NCBI RefSeq assembly: GCF_047219225.1
Contig: NZ_CP178208.1
Coordinates: 2,356,001 to 2,420,000, forward strand
Origin: IMCC45349 sp047219225
GTDB taxonomy: Bacteria > Bacteroidota > Bacteroidia > Flavobacteriales > Flavobacteriaceae
Length of the DNA: 64,000 nucleotides
Direction: 5' to 3'
Below, piece by piece: positions 24,463 to 33,714 of the stretch (within the stretch, counting starts at the first letter, position 1; the number at the start of each line of letters is the position of its first letter). The translations under genes and the position numbers were made by a program. The notes under the pieces were generated by a model, which was not told the origin of the DNA, made no database searches, and saw only the letters and a program-made list of their open reading frames with translations.

Positions 24463-26064
24463 ATGCCAACAGACTGTATTTCTTTCAGAGACACCAACTA
24501 TTTTTCTTCACTTATTTGTGATTATTTAGATGAAAAAGAGGAATTAAAACCTTTTTATAATAGGTATCCAAAACTTGAAAATTTTGAAAATCAAATTAAA
24601 GAAAAACAGACTCAATTTTCCAAAGAGACTAGAAAGGTATTAACGACTGTGTTGCTTAATCAGTATAAAAAAGCTGATGTTAGTGAAGAAACCTTAGCTA
24701 ATATAAAAAGTTTACACCTTGAGAATACATTTACTATTACAACTGGCCATCAATTAAATTTATTTACTGGGCCACTATATTTTTTATACAAAATAGTATC
24801 TACCATTAATTTAACTAAAGAGTTAAAAGATAAATATCCTAATTATAATTTTGTGCCAGTTTATTGGATGGCTACGGAAGATCATGATTTTGATGAAATC
24901 AATTTTTTTAATTTTCAAGGCAAAAAAATACAATGGTCAAAAGAAGTCTCGGGAGCTGTAGGGAGATTAAATACAAAAGGATTAGAAAACGTAAGTGAAG
25001 TTTTAGCGTTAGAGTTGGGTATTGGACAAAATGCAGCATATTTGACAGAATTATTTGCAAATGCTTATACGAATCATGATAATCTTGCAGATGCTACTCG
25101 ATATTTAGCGAATGAGTTGTTTGGTGGACAAGGATTGGTAATTCTAGATGCAGATAATAAGGATTTAAAAGAACAATTCATACCATATATAAAAGAAGAA
25201 ATAGGCAACACATCTTTTGAACAAGTTTCAAAAACTAATAATGAGTTATCTGTAGCTAGCGATGGCGGTTATAAAATTCAAGTTAATCCACGTGAAATAA
25301 ATCTTTTTTATTTAAATGATGATTTGAGAGAAAGGATTATAGAGAAAGATGGAGGTTATGTAGTTAATGAAGCTAATATTTTTTGGACAAAAGATGAGCT
25401 AATTACTGAAATTGAAAATCATCCAGATAGATTTTCGCCAAATGTTATCATGCGACCACTATACCAAGAGGTGATTTTGCCAAATCTTTGCTATATAGGA
25501 GGTGGAGGAGAATTAGCTTATTGGATGCAATTAAAAGCTTATTTTAATAAAGTGAATGTCGTGTTTCCAATGCTCTTACTGCGTAATTCAGTAGTTATTA
25601 AAACACCTAAGCAATCTCAAAAAATTGATAAGTTAGAATTGTCAATGAGTGATTTATTTTTGAAGCAGGATAAGTTGGTTAATGCTCAAGTAAAAAGATT
25701 GTCTCATATAGATATTGATTTTTCATCACAAAGAGCGTTTCTTCAAAAACAATTTGAAGATTTATACGAACTTGCTGAAAAAACAGATAAAACCTTTTTA
25801 GGAGCTGTTGCTGCTCAAGAAAAAAAGCAGATAAAAGGGTTAAACAATTTAGAGAAGCGATTATTAAAAGCTCAAAAGCGTAATTTAAGATCTAAAATTG
25901 AAAGGATAACAGCTATTCAAGACCAATTATTTCCTGGTCAAAGTCTACAAGAACGAAATACCAACTTTTCTGAATTTTATTTACACTATGGAGACCAATT
26001 AATCCATGAGTTAGTATTAAATTTGCAACCATTAAAGAGCGAGTTTTTAATACTAGAATTATAA
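24463..26064 (+). CDS. bshC: Bacillithiol synthase BshC (cysteine-adding enzyme)
   Basis: BshC couples cysteine to glucosaminyl-malate in the last step of bacillithiol synthesis. The 533-residue length and landmarks fit the family: CISFRDTNYFSSLICDYL at the N-terminus, TITTGHQLNLFTGPLYFLYK around residues 90-109, YWMATEDHDFDEINFF, and a late coiled coil before the end. bshA and bshB are not in the window. A PLP decarboxylase gene starts 6 bases after the stop, which suggests cotranscription. The enzyme is cytoplasmic. Confidence 0.95.
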   Translation: MPTDCISFRDTNYFSSLICDYLDEKEELKPFYNRYPKLENFENQIKEKQTQFSKETRKVLTTVLLNQYKKADVSEETLANIKSLHLENTFTITTGHQLNLFTGPLYFLYKIVSTINLTKELKDKYPNYNFVPVYWMATEDHDFDEINFFNFQGKKIQWSKEVSGAVGRLNTKGLENVSEVLALELGIGQNAAYLTELFANAYTNHDNLADATRYLANELFGGQGLVILDADNKDLKEQFIPYIKEEIGNTSFEQVSKTNNELSVASDGGYKIQVNPREINLFYLNDDLRERIIEKDGGYVVNEANIFWTKDELITEIENHPDRFSPNVIMRPLYQEVILPNLCYIGGGGELAYWMQLKAYFNKVNVVFPMLLLRNSVVIKTPKQSQKIDKLELSMSDLFLKQDKLVNAQVKRLSHIDIDFSSQRAFLQKQFEDLYELAEKTDKTFLGAVAAQEKKQIKGLNNLEKRLLKAQKRNLRSKIERITAIQDQLFPGQSLQERNTNFSEFYLHYGDQLIHELVLNLQPLKSEFLILEL

Positions 26065-26070
26065 TTCAAA

Positions 26071-27441
26071 ATGCATAAAATAGATATTGAATTGGTGGAA
26101 ATGACATTAGATGTTATGAAGTACGCTATTGATAGAATTTCTGCGACCAAGCATAATATAGGAAAGCCAAAAAAAGCAGAAGAATTAAAGGCTTTGGTTG
26201 GAGAAACTGTAACAGAAAAAGGAATTGGCGGTGAATACGCTTTCAATTTATGGAAAGAACATTTAATGAAGGCAAATGTACCAGTAGACCATCCTCGTAA
26301 CTTAGCCTTTGTTCCTGCTTCACCAACAAGAGCAGCAGTAATGTTTGATTTGGTAACATCAGCTTCAAGTATTCATGGAGCCTATTGGATGGAAGGTGCT
26401 GGTGGTATTTTTTGTGAAAATGAAGCCATGAAATGGATTGTATCTCTTACTGGATTACCAGAAGGTGCTTTTGGAGTATTTACAAGTGGAGGAACAGCGG
26501 CAAATTTATCAGCAATTGTTACTGCTCGTGAATATTGGCGTAGAGATGACACTTATAAGCGTGAAAAAGGATTAATTATAACTTCTGTTGGAGCACATTC
26601 TTCAATAAAAGCAATGGCTAAAGTAGCAGATGTTGATATCCTTTTAGTTGATACCGAAGAAAAACTTACAGGAGCTGACCTTCGTGAAACTATAGATAAA
26701 CTTACATTTCATCAACGTAAACGTTTATTTGCAGTAGTTGCAACAGGAGGAACTACCAATGCTGGAATAATTGATGATTTAGATGGTATTGCTGAGATTT
26801 GTGAAAAAGAACATCTTTGGTTTCATGTAGATGCTGCTTATGGAGGTGGTGCTTTAGCTGCCGATTCTGTTAGGCATTTGTTTAATGGTATTGAAAGGGC
26901 TGACAGTATTACTATAGATCCTCATAAATGGATGTTTTCACCTTATGATTGTGGAGCAGTAATTTATAAAAACCCAGAACTTGCAAAAGAAGCTCATTCT
27001 CAACAAGGATCATATTTAGATATTTTTAAAGATGAAGGTGCCCATGGATTTAATCCTACCGATTATCAAATACAATTAACAAGAAGAGTTAGAGGATTAC
27101 CTTTATGGTTCTCTTTAGCTACTCATGGAACCGATAGATATAAAAATGCAGTTGAAAGAGGTATAGAGTTAGCTAACATAGCTGGAAAAATGATAGAAGA
27201 GCATCCAGTTGTAGAACTTGTTAGAGAACCTAGTTTATCTTGTGTGTTATTTAGAAGAAAAGATTGGAAGCCTGAAGATTACACACATTGGACCTATGAG
27301 AATCATAAAAAAGGATTTGCACTTGTAACACCAACTAAATGGAAACAAGGAGATGCTTTTGAAACCGTTTCACGTTTTTGTTTTATTAATCCTGATACAA
27401 CAGAAAACGACATTGAAATGATTTTAGATTCAATGAAATAA
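26071..27441 (+). CDS. Group II PLP-dependent amino-acid decarboxylase
   Basis: The 456-residue fold-type I enzyme has FTSGGTAANLSA (phosphate-binding loop), HVDAAYGGGA (Asp254 to the pyridine nitrogen) and IDPHKWMFSPYDCG with Schiff-base lysine K286. It belongs to the aromatic-L-amino-acid/tyrosine decarboxylase-like group, but the specificity is not readable. It differs clearly from the decarboxylase at 8.1-9.5 kb in spacing and N-terminus, so the two are not recent duplicates. The 6-base gap to bshC makes a shared operon likely; a link to thiol metabolism is only a guess. Confidence 0.88.
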   Translation: MHKIDIELVEMTLDVMKYAIDRISATKHNIGKPKKAEELKALVGETVTEKGIGGEYAFNLWKEHLMKANVPVDHPRNLAFVPASPTRAAVMFDLVTSASSIHGAYWMEGAGGIFCENEAMKWIVSLTGLPEGAFGVFTSGGTAANLSAIVTAREYWRRDDTYKREKGLIITSVGAHSSIKAMAKVADVDILLVDTEEKLTGADLRETIDKLTFHQRKRLFAVVATGGTTNAGIIDDLDGIAEICEKEHLWFHVDAAYGGGALAADSVRHLFNGIERADSITIDPHKWMFSPYDCGAVIYKNPELAKEAHSQQGSYLDIFKDEGAHGFNPTDYQIQLTRRVRGLPLWFSLATHGTDRYKNAVERGIELANIAGKMIEEHPVVELVREPSLSCVLFRRKDWKPEDYTHWTYENHKKGFALVTPTKWKQGDAFETVSRFCFINPDTTENDIEMILDSMK

Positions 27442-27479
27442 TTTTTAGAATAGAGTATTTAATTTTATTATATAAATAT

Positions 27480-27487
27480 TACTTTTG
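27480..27487 (+). promoter_or_regulatory. -7 element at the guaA start
   Basis: TACTTTTG fits TAnnTTTG and ends 3 bases before the guaA ATG at 27491, implying a leaderless or nearly leaderless transcript. Confidence 0.45.
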
Positions 27488-27490
27488 CGC

Positions 27491-29023
27491 ATGCAACACG
27501 ACAAGGTACTTATTTTAGATTTCGGTTCGCAATACACGCAACTTATTGCTCGTAGAGTTAGGGAACTCAACATTTATTGCGAAATTCATCCATTTAACAA
27601 AATTCCGTCTAACATTCAAGATTACAAAGCAGTAGTGCTTTCTGGTAGTCCAAACTCAGTAAGAGGAGAAGATGCTTTACATCCAGACTTATCAGAAATA
27701 CGTGGCAAAAAGCCAATGCTAGCTGTTTGTTATGGCGCTCAATATTTAGCACATTTCTCAGGAGGAAATGTTGCCCCATCTAATACAAGAGAGTATGGAA
27801 GAGCTCATCTTTCATATATTAAAGAAGATATTTTCTTTAGACATGTAAAAGAGGGAAGTCAAGTATGGATGAGCCATAGTGATACTATTAAGGAATTACC
27901 AACAAATGGAGTATTATTAGCAAGTACACACGATGTTGAAAATGCAGCATTTAAAATTGAAGGTGAAACAACATATGCTATTCAATTTCATCCAGAAGTA
28001 TATCATTCAACAGATGGAAAGCAAATTCTTGAAAATTTCTTAGTTGAAATAGCTAAAGTAAATCAAGACTGGACACCAGATTCGTTTGTAGACGAAACAG
28101 TAGAAAACCTTAAAGCTACATTAGGTAACGATAAAGTAGTTTTAGGACTTTCAGGAGGTGTAGACTCTACAGTAGCTGCTGTATTATTAAATAAGGCTAT
28201 TGGGCAAAACTTATATTGTGTCTTTGTAAATAACGGTTTATTACGTAAAAATGAATTTGAAAGCGTATTGAACCAATACGAAGGTATGGGACTTAATGTA
28301 AAAGGTGTAGATGCTTCGGCACGCTTTTTGGATGCATTAGCAGGAGAGAGTGACCCAGAAAAGAAGCGTAAAGCTATTGGTCGCGTGTTCATTGAAGTTT
28401 TTGATGATGAAGCACACCTAATTGAAGATGTTAAGTGGTTAGCCCAAGGAACTATTTATCCAGATGTAATTGAAAGTGTATCTGCAACTGGAGGTCCAAG
28501 TGCTACTATTAAAAGTCATCATAATGTTGGTGGTTTACCAGATTTTATGAAGTTAAAAGTAGTTGAACCTCTTAAAGCATTATTTAAAGACGAGGTAAGA
28601 CGTGTAGGTGCTTCTATGGGAATTGATCCTGAGCTTTTAGGACGTCACCCATTTCCAGGACCTGGATTAGCAATTAGAATTCTAGGAGATATAACCGAAG
28701 AAAAAGTACGTATATTACAAGAAGTAGATGCGATTTTTATCAATGGTTTAAAAGAATGGAATTTATATAACGATGTATGGCAAGCAGGAGCAATGTTATT
28801 ACCAGTTAATAGTGTTGGTGTAATGGGAGATGAGCGTACATACGAAAAATGTGTAGCACTAAGAGCAGTAGAAAGTACTGATGGTATGACTGCAGATTGG
28901 GTAAATTTACCTTATGAGTTTCTTCAAAAAACTTCAAATGATATAATAAACAAGGTGAAAGGCGTTAATAGAGTAGTGTACGATATTAGTTCTAAACCAC
29001 CAGCAACCATTGAATGGGAATAA
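27491..29023 (+). CDS. guaA: GMP synthase (glutamine-hydrolysing)
   Basis: GuaA converts XMP to GMP with ATP and glutamine. I start at ATG 27491 (MQHDKVLILDFGSQ). A TTG at 27485 would add only two residues and lies inside the -7 element. The glutamine amidotransferase half has the catalytic C80 in MLAVCYGAQ and the His-Glu pair in QFHPEVYHS. The ATP-pyrophosphatase half starts with the P-loop LGLSGGVDST, and the dimerisation domain ends KPPATIEWE. The 510-residue length is standard. Confidence 0.97.
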   Translation: MQHDKVLILDFGSQYTQLIARRVRELNIYCEIHPFNKIPSNIQDYKAVVLSGSPNSVRGEDALHPDLSEIRGKKPMLAVCYGAQYLAHFSGGNVAPSNTREYGRAHLSYIKEDIFFRHVKEGSQVWMSHSDTIKELPTNGVLLASTHDVENAAFKIEGETTYAIQFHPEVYHSTDGKQILENFLVEIAKVNQDWTPDSFVDETVENLKATLGNDKVVLGLSGGVDSTVAAVLLNKAIGQNLYCVFVNNGLLRKNEFESVLNQYEGMGLNVKGVDASARFLDALAGESDPEKKRKAIGRVFIEVFDDEAHLIEDVKWLAQGTIYPDVIESVSATGGPSATIKSHHNVGGLPDFMKLKVVEPLKALFKDEVRRVGASMGIDPELLGRHPFPGPGLAIRILGDITEEKVRILQEVDAIFINGLKEWNLYNDVWQAGAMLLPVNSVGVMGDERTYEKCVALRAVESTDGMTADWVNLPYEFLQKTSNDIINKVKGVNRVVYDISSKPPATIEWE

Positions 29024-29099
29024 GATAAATGTAATGTGACTTGGTTGTGTCTAAATCTATAATACAACTTATTACGTATATACATTTAAATAAAATAGA

Positions 29100-31040
29100 A
29101 TGAAGAAATTTTTAGTTAGTATTTTTTTAGCCTTAATGTTTTGTGTTAATACTTTTGCTCAAGAGTATAAAACTCATAAAGTAAAACAAGGCGAAACTAT
29201 AGAAAGTATAGCAAAAGTATATATGGTTACACCATTTGATATTTATGCTTTAAACCCAGATGCTAAGCTAAATTTTAAACCTAATACTGTTTTAATAATT
29301 CCTAAATCTAAGGTTAGAAAAACACCTGTTGAGACAAAAGAAACAAAATTATTGTCTTATAAATCTCATAAGGTGAAACGAAAAGAGACCTTGTATAGTA
29401 TTTCAAAAAAGTATAATGTTTCTATTGATGATATAAAGAAGCATAATACACGTTTATATTCTGAAAATTTACGAAAAGGTGACAAAATAAACATTCCACA
29501 ATTTGGTGAAGTAACAGTTGTAAACACTTTAGAAAATACAATTAAAAAGTATAAAGTATTACCTAAAGAAGGTAAGTGGAGAGTTGCTTATAAGTTTGGA
29601 ATTAGTGTACCAGAATTGGAAGCCTTAAATCCAAATATTGGAGAAACTTTACAAGAAGGACAAGAAATTAATGTACCTAATATAGCTAATAATAAAGAGA
29701 AGGTTGTAGAAGAAGATGCTTATGGTTATTATACTGTATTACCAAAAGAAGGGTTTTATAGACTAAAATTAAAATTAGGAATGACTCAAGAAGAATTAGA
29801 GTCATTAAATCCTGGACTTAAAGAAAGTGGTCTTAAAGTAGGAATGATTTTAAAGGTTAATAAAACTGCAAGCTCAGAAGCGTCTGTAGATAATGTTGAA
29901 TTATCTACGCTAGCTACTAAAATTTCTAACTTCGATACTAAGCGATTAGCAGTAATGTTACCTTTTAGAACTCATAGAGTGGATTTTGATTCCATAGAAG
30001 AAGCTAAGGAAACAGTAAAGAGAGATGGTTACATGAATATTTCTGTAGACTTTCATACAGGTGTATTAGTGGCTTTAGACTCTGCTAAACAGTTAGGGAT
30101 TTCTACTAAATTAGATGTTTTTGATACTAAGGCAAGAACGAGTGAGATAAATAAAATAGTTACTACAAGAGATTTCTCTAATTATGATGCTGTTATAGGT
30201 CCTCTTAAAGGAGATGTTCTTGAACAATTATCAATTGGCTTGAAAAAGGATGATGTAGCAGTTGTTTCACCTTTTATAAAGCCTAAAAATTTATATAAAA
30301 ACGTATTTCAAACTATTCCTTCGGATAAGTTATTACAGCAAAAAATGATTCAATTTGTTAAAGCTGATACCATACCTAAGGAAATAATTATTATAGCCGA
30401 TTCTAAATCTAGAGCAACTAGTAATAAACTAAAAGCTGAGTTTCCATCAGCATCACAAATTTTTTCTAGAAAGGATAAAGAAGGAAAAGAACAGTTTTAT
30501 ATTTTACAAGGAGACTTATTGCCAAAATTAAAAGAAGGAAGAACGATTGTGTTTTTAGAAACTTCAAACGAAGGGTTTGTATCTAATGTTTCGAGTATGC
30601 TCAATGCATTAAATGGTAAAACTGAATTAGTTAAGGAAGAAAAAGAAATAGAAAGAGAAATAATTCTAGTTACAACCAATAGAAATAAGGCGTTTGAAGG
30701 AAGTAATATCTCTAATTACGATTTATCAAACCTAAGATTTCATTATCCTTCGGTTAATAGACCTTATAACACCGAAATTGAGAATAGTTTTGTGTTAAAA
30801 TATAAAAAGGAATATGGTATTGAACCTAATAAATATGCAACTAGAGGGTTTGATTTAACACTGGATTTATTATTAAGATTAGCTACACAAGAGGATGTTT
30901 TTGAAATAGATTCTGATGTAGAAACTCAATATGTAGAGAATAAATTTAGGTATTCTAAAACACCTTTTGGAGGTTATACTAATGAAACAGCTTATATTAT
31001 TAAGTATGAAGACCTACAAATAGTTGAGGTCAAGTTTTAA
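29100..31040 (+). CDS. LysM-repeat protein with a periplasmic-binding-like domain
   Basis: The 646-residue exported protein (signal MKKFLVSIFLALMFCVNTFAQ) starts with two good LysM repeats (YKTHKVKQGETIESIAKVY and SHKVKRKETLYSISKKY). Two weaker LysM-like repeats follow (KYKVLPKEGKWRVAYKFG and YYTVLPKEGFYRLKLKLG), to about residue 260. From about 280 (RLAVMLPFRTHRVDF) the sequence has the alternating pattern of a type I periplasmic-binding fold. It would anchor to peptidoglycan while the second domain binds a ligand or a partner. In relatives this gene often sits beside guaA. The role is unknown. Confidence 0.85.
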   Translation: MKKFLVSIFLALMFCVNTFAQEYKTHKVKQGETIESIAKVYMVTPFDIYALNPDAKLNFKPNTVLIIPKSKVRKTPVETKETKLLSYKSHKVKRKETLYSISKKYNVSIDDIKKHNTRLYSENLRKGDKINIPQFGEVTVVNTLENTIKKYKVLPKEGKWRVAYKFGISVPELEALNPNIGETLQEGQEINVPNIANNKEKVVEEDAYGYYTVLPKEGFYRLKLKLGMTQEELESLNPGLKESGLKVGMILKVNKTASSEASVDNVELSTLATKISNFDTKRLAVMLPFRTHRVDFDSIEEAKETVKRDGYMNISVDFHTGVLVALDSAKQLGISTKLDVFDTKARTSEINKIVTTRDFSNYDAVIGPLKGDVLEQLSIGLKKDDVAVVSPFIKPKNLYKNVFQTIPSDKLLQQKMIQFVKADTIPKEIIIIADSKSRATSNKLKAEFPSASQIFSRKDKEGKEQFYILQGDLLPKLKEGRTIVFLETSNEGFVSNVSSMLNALNGKTELVKEEKEIEREIILVTTNRNKAFEGSNISNYDLSNLRFHYPSVNRPYNTEIENSFVLKYKKEYGIEPNKYATRGFDLTLDLLLRLATQEDVFEIDSDVETQYVENKFRYSKTPFGGYTNETAYIIKYEDLQIVEVKF

Positions 31041-31102
31041 CTGTGTAAGCAATAAAAAATCAGCTACTTGCGTTTTCGGTTTATAAACCAATGTAAACTA
31101 AT

Positions 31103-31633
31103 ATGTATAAATATTTGTTTTTATTTACTATTGCTTTAATGGTAAAACAGGACACTCCTAGAATTACTTGGGATGAAAATTATAAAGTTCAGTGGCAAGA
31201 TTTTAAAGGTACACCGCAACACAATACAACTACAGTGGCAGTAACAGCCTCAGGTATATCTTTTGGTTTTTCTTCAAGAAAAACCGAAACAGAGTTGGTT
31301 AGTTTTACAACCAATGTAAAAGCCGATTTTTATCCAGAAAGGTCTTGGTATATAAAAGAACGTGTTAATGATACTGTGTTAAATCATGAACGTTTACATT
31401 TTGATATTACAGAGCTGTATGCAAGGAAATTTAGAAAACGACTGCAAGAATCAACTTTTACCTTTAATATTAATGATGAAATGAATAAAATACACGATGC
31501 AATTAATAAAGAGTTAGGAATAATGCAGAAGAAGTATGATGATGAAACAGACCATTCTCAAATAATTGAGAAGCAAATAGCGTGGGAAAAATATATAGCT
31601 TTAGAACTAGAAAAATACGCTAAATACAAATAG
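31103..31633 (+). CDS. DUF922-type putative zinc protease
   Basis: This 176-residue protein begins with a weak hydrophobic N-terminus (MYKYLFLFTIALMV), followed by ITWDENYKVQWQDFKGTP, a typical DUF922 opening. A zincin motif HERLHFD has H95, E96 and H99 at the HExxH positions, within the helix TVLNHERLHFDITELYARKF. Proteolysis is plausible but unproven for the family. It is followed 5 bases later by the DUF3820 gene with a TTG start, so the two are probably coexpressed. Confidence 0.8.
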   Translation: MYKYLFLFTIALMVKQDTPRITWDENYKVQWQDFKGTPQHNTTTVAVTASGISFGFSSRKTETELVSFTTNVKADFYPERSWYIKERVNDTVLNHERLHFDITELYARKFRKRLQESTFTFNINDEMNKIHDAINKELGIMQKKYDDETDHSQIIEKQIAWEKYIALELEKYAKYK

Positions 31634-31638
31634 AACCT

Positions 31639-31866
31639 TTGGATAACGAGAAAAGTAAACAGTTTTTAATAAAACTTGCAAAAACTAAAATGCCTTATGG
31701 CAAATATAAAGACAGATTTTTAATTGATTTACCAGAGCATTACGTAGTGTGGTACAAAACCAAAGGGTTTCCAAAAGGGCCAATAGGAGAAATGCTCGCA
31801 ACTGTTTATGAACTTAAAGTAAATGGGCTAGAGTACCTTGTGCGAAATATTCAAAAGCAATTATAA
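31639..31866 (+). CDS. DUF3820 small protein
   Basis: A 75-residue protein starts at TTG 31639 (MDNEKSKQFLIKLAKTK), with no ATG available upstream after the previous stop. The family core is MPYGKYKDRFLIDLPEHYVV followed by WYKTKGFPKG. Members are small proteins of uncertain role, and a related module ends the exonuclease at 9.8 kb. It lies between DUF922 and pyrG. Confidence 0.85.
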   Translation: MDNEKSKQFLIKLAKTKMPYGKYKDRFLIDLPEHYVVWYKTKGFPKGPIGEMLATVYELKVNGLEYLVRNIQKQL

Positions 31867-31966
31867 TTATATAAATATAAAGCTGTAGTAGTTTTTAGTT
31901 GATAACTCTCCAAAAAAACATAAAGAATCAGCCAATATAAATTCCAATAATCTCAATTCTTATTCG

Positions 31967-31974
31967 TAAATTTG
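31967..31974 (+). promoter_or_regulatory. -7 element for pyrG
   Basis: TAAATTTG fits TAnnTTTG, 20 bases before the pyrG ATG. A small hairpin begins at the predicted RNA 5' end. Confidence 0.5.
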
Positions 31975-31977
31975 TCC

Positions 31978-31991
31978 GCGTTTAAAAACGC
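31978..31991 (+). promoter_or_regulatory. 5'-end hairpin in the pyrG leader
   Basis: GCGTTT (31978-31983) can pair with AAACGC (31986-31991), realistically five pairs with a TAAA loop. It fills almost the whole predicted leader and stops 3 bases before the ATG. Confidence 0.4.
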
Positions 31992-31994
31992 ATC

Positions 31995-33611
31995 ATGACA
32001 ACTACAACTAAATACATTTTTGTTACAGGAGGAGTTTCTTCTTCACTAGGAAAAGGAATTATTGCAGCTTCACTTGCAAAATTACTCCAAGCTCAAGGTT
32101 ATCGTACAACAATTCAAAAATTAGACCCATATATTAATGTGGATCCTGGAACTTTAAATCCATATGAACATGGAGAATGTTATGTTACAGATGATGGAGC
32201 AGAAACGGATTTAGATTTAGGTCACTACGAACGTTTTTTAAACGTACCAACTTCACAGGCAAATAATGTTACAACTGGTCGTATTTACCAAAGCGTAATC
32301 GAAAAGGAAAGACGTGGAGAGTTTTTAGGTAAAACAGTTCAAGTAATTCCTCATATTACTGATGAAATTAAACATCGTATCCAAATTCTTGGGAAATCTG
32401 GAGATTATGATATTGTTATTACAGAAATTGGAGGTACTGTAGGTGATATTGAGTCTTTACCTTATGTAGAAGCTGTTAGGCAGTTAAAATGGGAATTAGG
32501 TGAGCATAACGCTATTGTAATTCATTTAACGTTAGTACCATATTTATCTGCTGCAGGTGAGTTAAAAACAAAACCAACACAACATAGCGTAAAAACATTA
32601 ATGGAAAGTGGTGTGCAAGCAGATGTGTTAGTTTGTAGAACAGAACATGAAATTAGTGATAGTATTCGTGTTAAATTAGCACGTTTTTGTAATGTTAGAA
32701 AAGAGGCAGTTATTCAGTCTATTGATGCATCAACAATTTACGATGTACCTAATTTAATGCTAGAAGAAGGCTTGGATAAAGTAGTGTTAGAACAGTTACA
32801 ATTGGCTAGTGAAACACCTAAATTAACTGTTTGGAATGAGTTTTTAACACGTCATAAAAACCCAAAAAACGAAGTTGTTATTGGGTTAATTGGGAAGTAT
32901 GTTGAGTTACAAGATTCTTATAAATCAATATTAGAAGCGTTTATTCATGCTGGAGCCGAAAATGAAGTAAAGGTAAAAGTGGAGTCTATTCATTCCGAAT
33001 ATTTAAATGCAGATAATATTAAACTAAAACTATCACATTTAGATGGAGTTTTAGTTGCACCAGGTTTTGGAGAAAGAGGTATTGAAGGGAAAATAGATGC
33101 TGTTAAATACGTAAGAGAAAACAATATTCCATTTTTCGGAATTTGTTTAGGAATGCAAATGGCAGTTATTGAGTATTCTAGAAATGTTTTAGGACTTAAA
33201 GATGCTAATTCTACTGAAATGGATAGTGAAACTACTAATCCAGTAATTGATTTAATGGAAGAACAAAAAACAATTACAGATAAAGGAGGAACAATGCGTT
33301 TAGGTGCTTGGTCTTGTGATTTAATGGATAATAGTATTGTATCTAGCGTTTATGGAGAAGAGACTATTTTAGAAAGACATAGACATAGATATGAATTTAA
33401 TGGAACTTATAAAGAAGCTATCGAAGCTGCAGGTATGAAAGCTACTGGATTAAATCCAGATACTGGCTTAGTAGAAATTGTTGAAATACCAGAGCATCCT
33501 TGGTTTGTAGGTGTACAATATCACCCAGAATATAAGAGTACAGTTGCAAATCCACATCCTTTATTTGTGGCATTTATTAAAGCAGCATTAAAACATAAAA
33601 ATCAAAAATAG
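31995..33611 (+). CDS. pyrG: CTP synthase
   Basis: PyrG aminates UTP to CTP with ATP and glutamine. The synthetase domain starts FVTGGVSSSLGKGI and contains DPYINVDPGTLNPYEHGE and EIGGTVGDIESLP. The amidotransferase domain has the nucleophile in FFGICLGMQMA and the His-Glu pair in QYHPEYKS. The 538-residue length is typical. yidC follows after about 100 bases containing a separate hairpin. Confidence 0.97.
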   Translation: MTTTTKYIFVTGGVSSSLGKGIIAASLAKLLQAQGYRTTIQKLDPYINVDPGTLNPYEHGECYVTDDGAETDLDLGHYERFLNVPTSQANNVTTGRIYQSVIEKERRGEFLGKTVQVIPHITDEIKHRIQILGKSGDYDIVITEIGGTVGDIESLPYVEAVRQLKWELGEHNAIVIHLTLVPYLSAAGELKTKPTQHSVKTLMESGVQADVLVCRTEHEISDSIRVKLARFCNVRKEAVIQSIDASTIYDVPNLMLEEGLDKVVLEQLQLASETPKLTVWNEFLTRHKNPKNEVVIGLIGKYVELQDSYKSILEAFIHAGAENEVKVKVESIHSEYLNADNIKLKLSHLDGVLVAPGFGERGIEGKIDAVKYVRENNIPFFGICLGMQMAVIEYSRNVLGLKDANSTEMDSETTNPVIDLMEEQKTITDKGGTMRLGAWSCDLMDNSIVSSVYGEETILERHRHRYEFNGTYKEAIEAAGMKATGLNPDTGLVEIVEIPEHPWFVGVQYHPEYKSTVANPHPLFVAFIKAALKHKNQK

Positions 33612-33674
33612 TGTCACATTGGCACTAAATCTTAAAATGGATAGCTTTTTGCTAACCTTTAAGAGTTAAAAAAA

Positions 33675-33695
33675 TAGATTTGATTTTCAAATCTA
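33675..33695 (+). promoter_or_regulatory. Hairpin in the yidC leader
   Basis: TAGATTTGA (33675-33683) pairs perfectly with TCAAATCTA (33687-33695) around a TTT loop. There is no T tract after it, so it is not a terminator. It ends 19 bases before the yidC ATG. Confidence 0.5.
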
Positions 33696-33714
33696 AAAAT
33701 TGAAATTAATTTAC

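Noticed and set aside
8093..27441. The two PLP decarboxylases as a recent duplication
   Set aside because: They share only the family motifs; N-termini, motif spacing and intervening sequence differ throughout.
28063..28392. 109-codon minus-strand frame inside guaA
   Set aside because: It is opposite the conserved ATP-pyrophosphatase domain and has no independent features.
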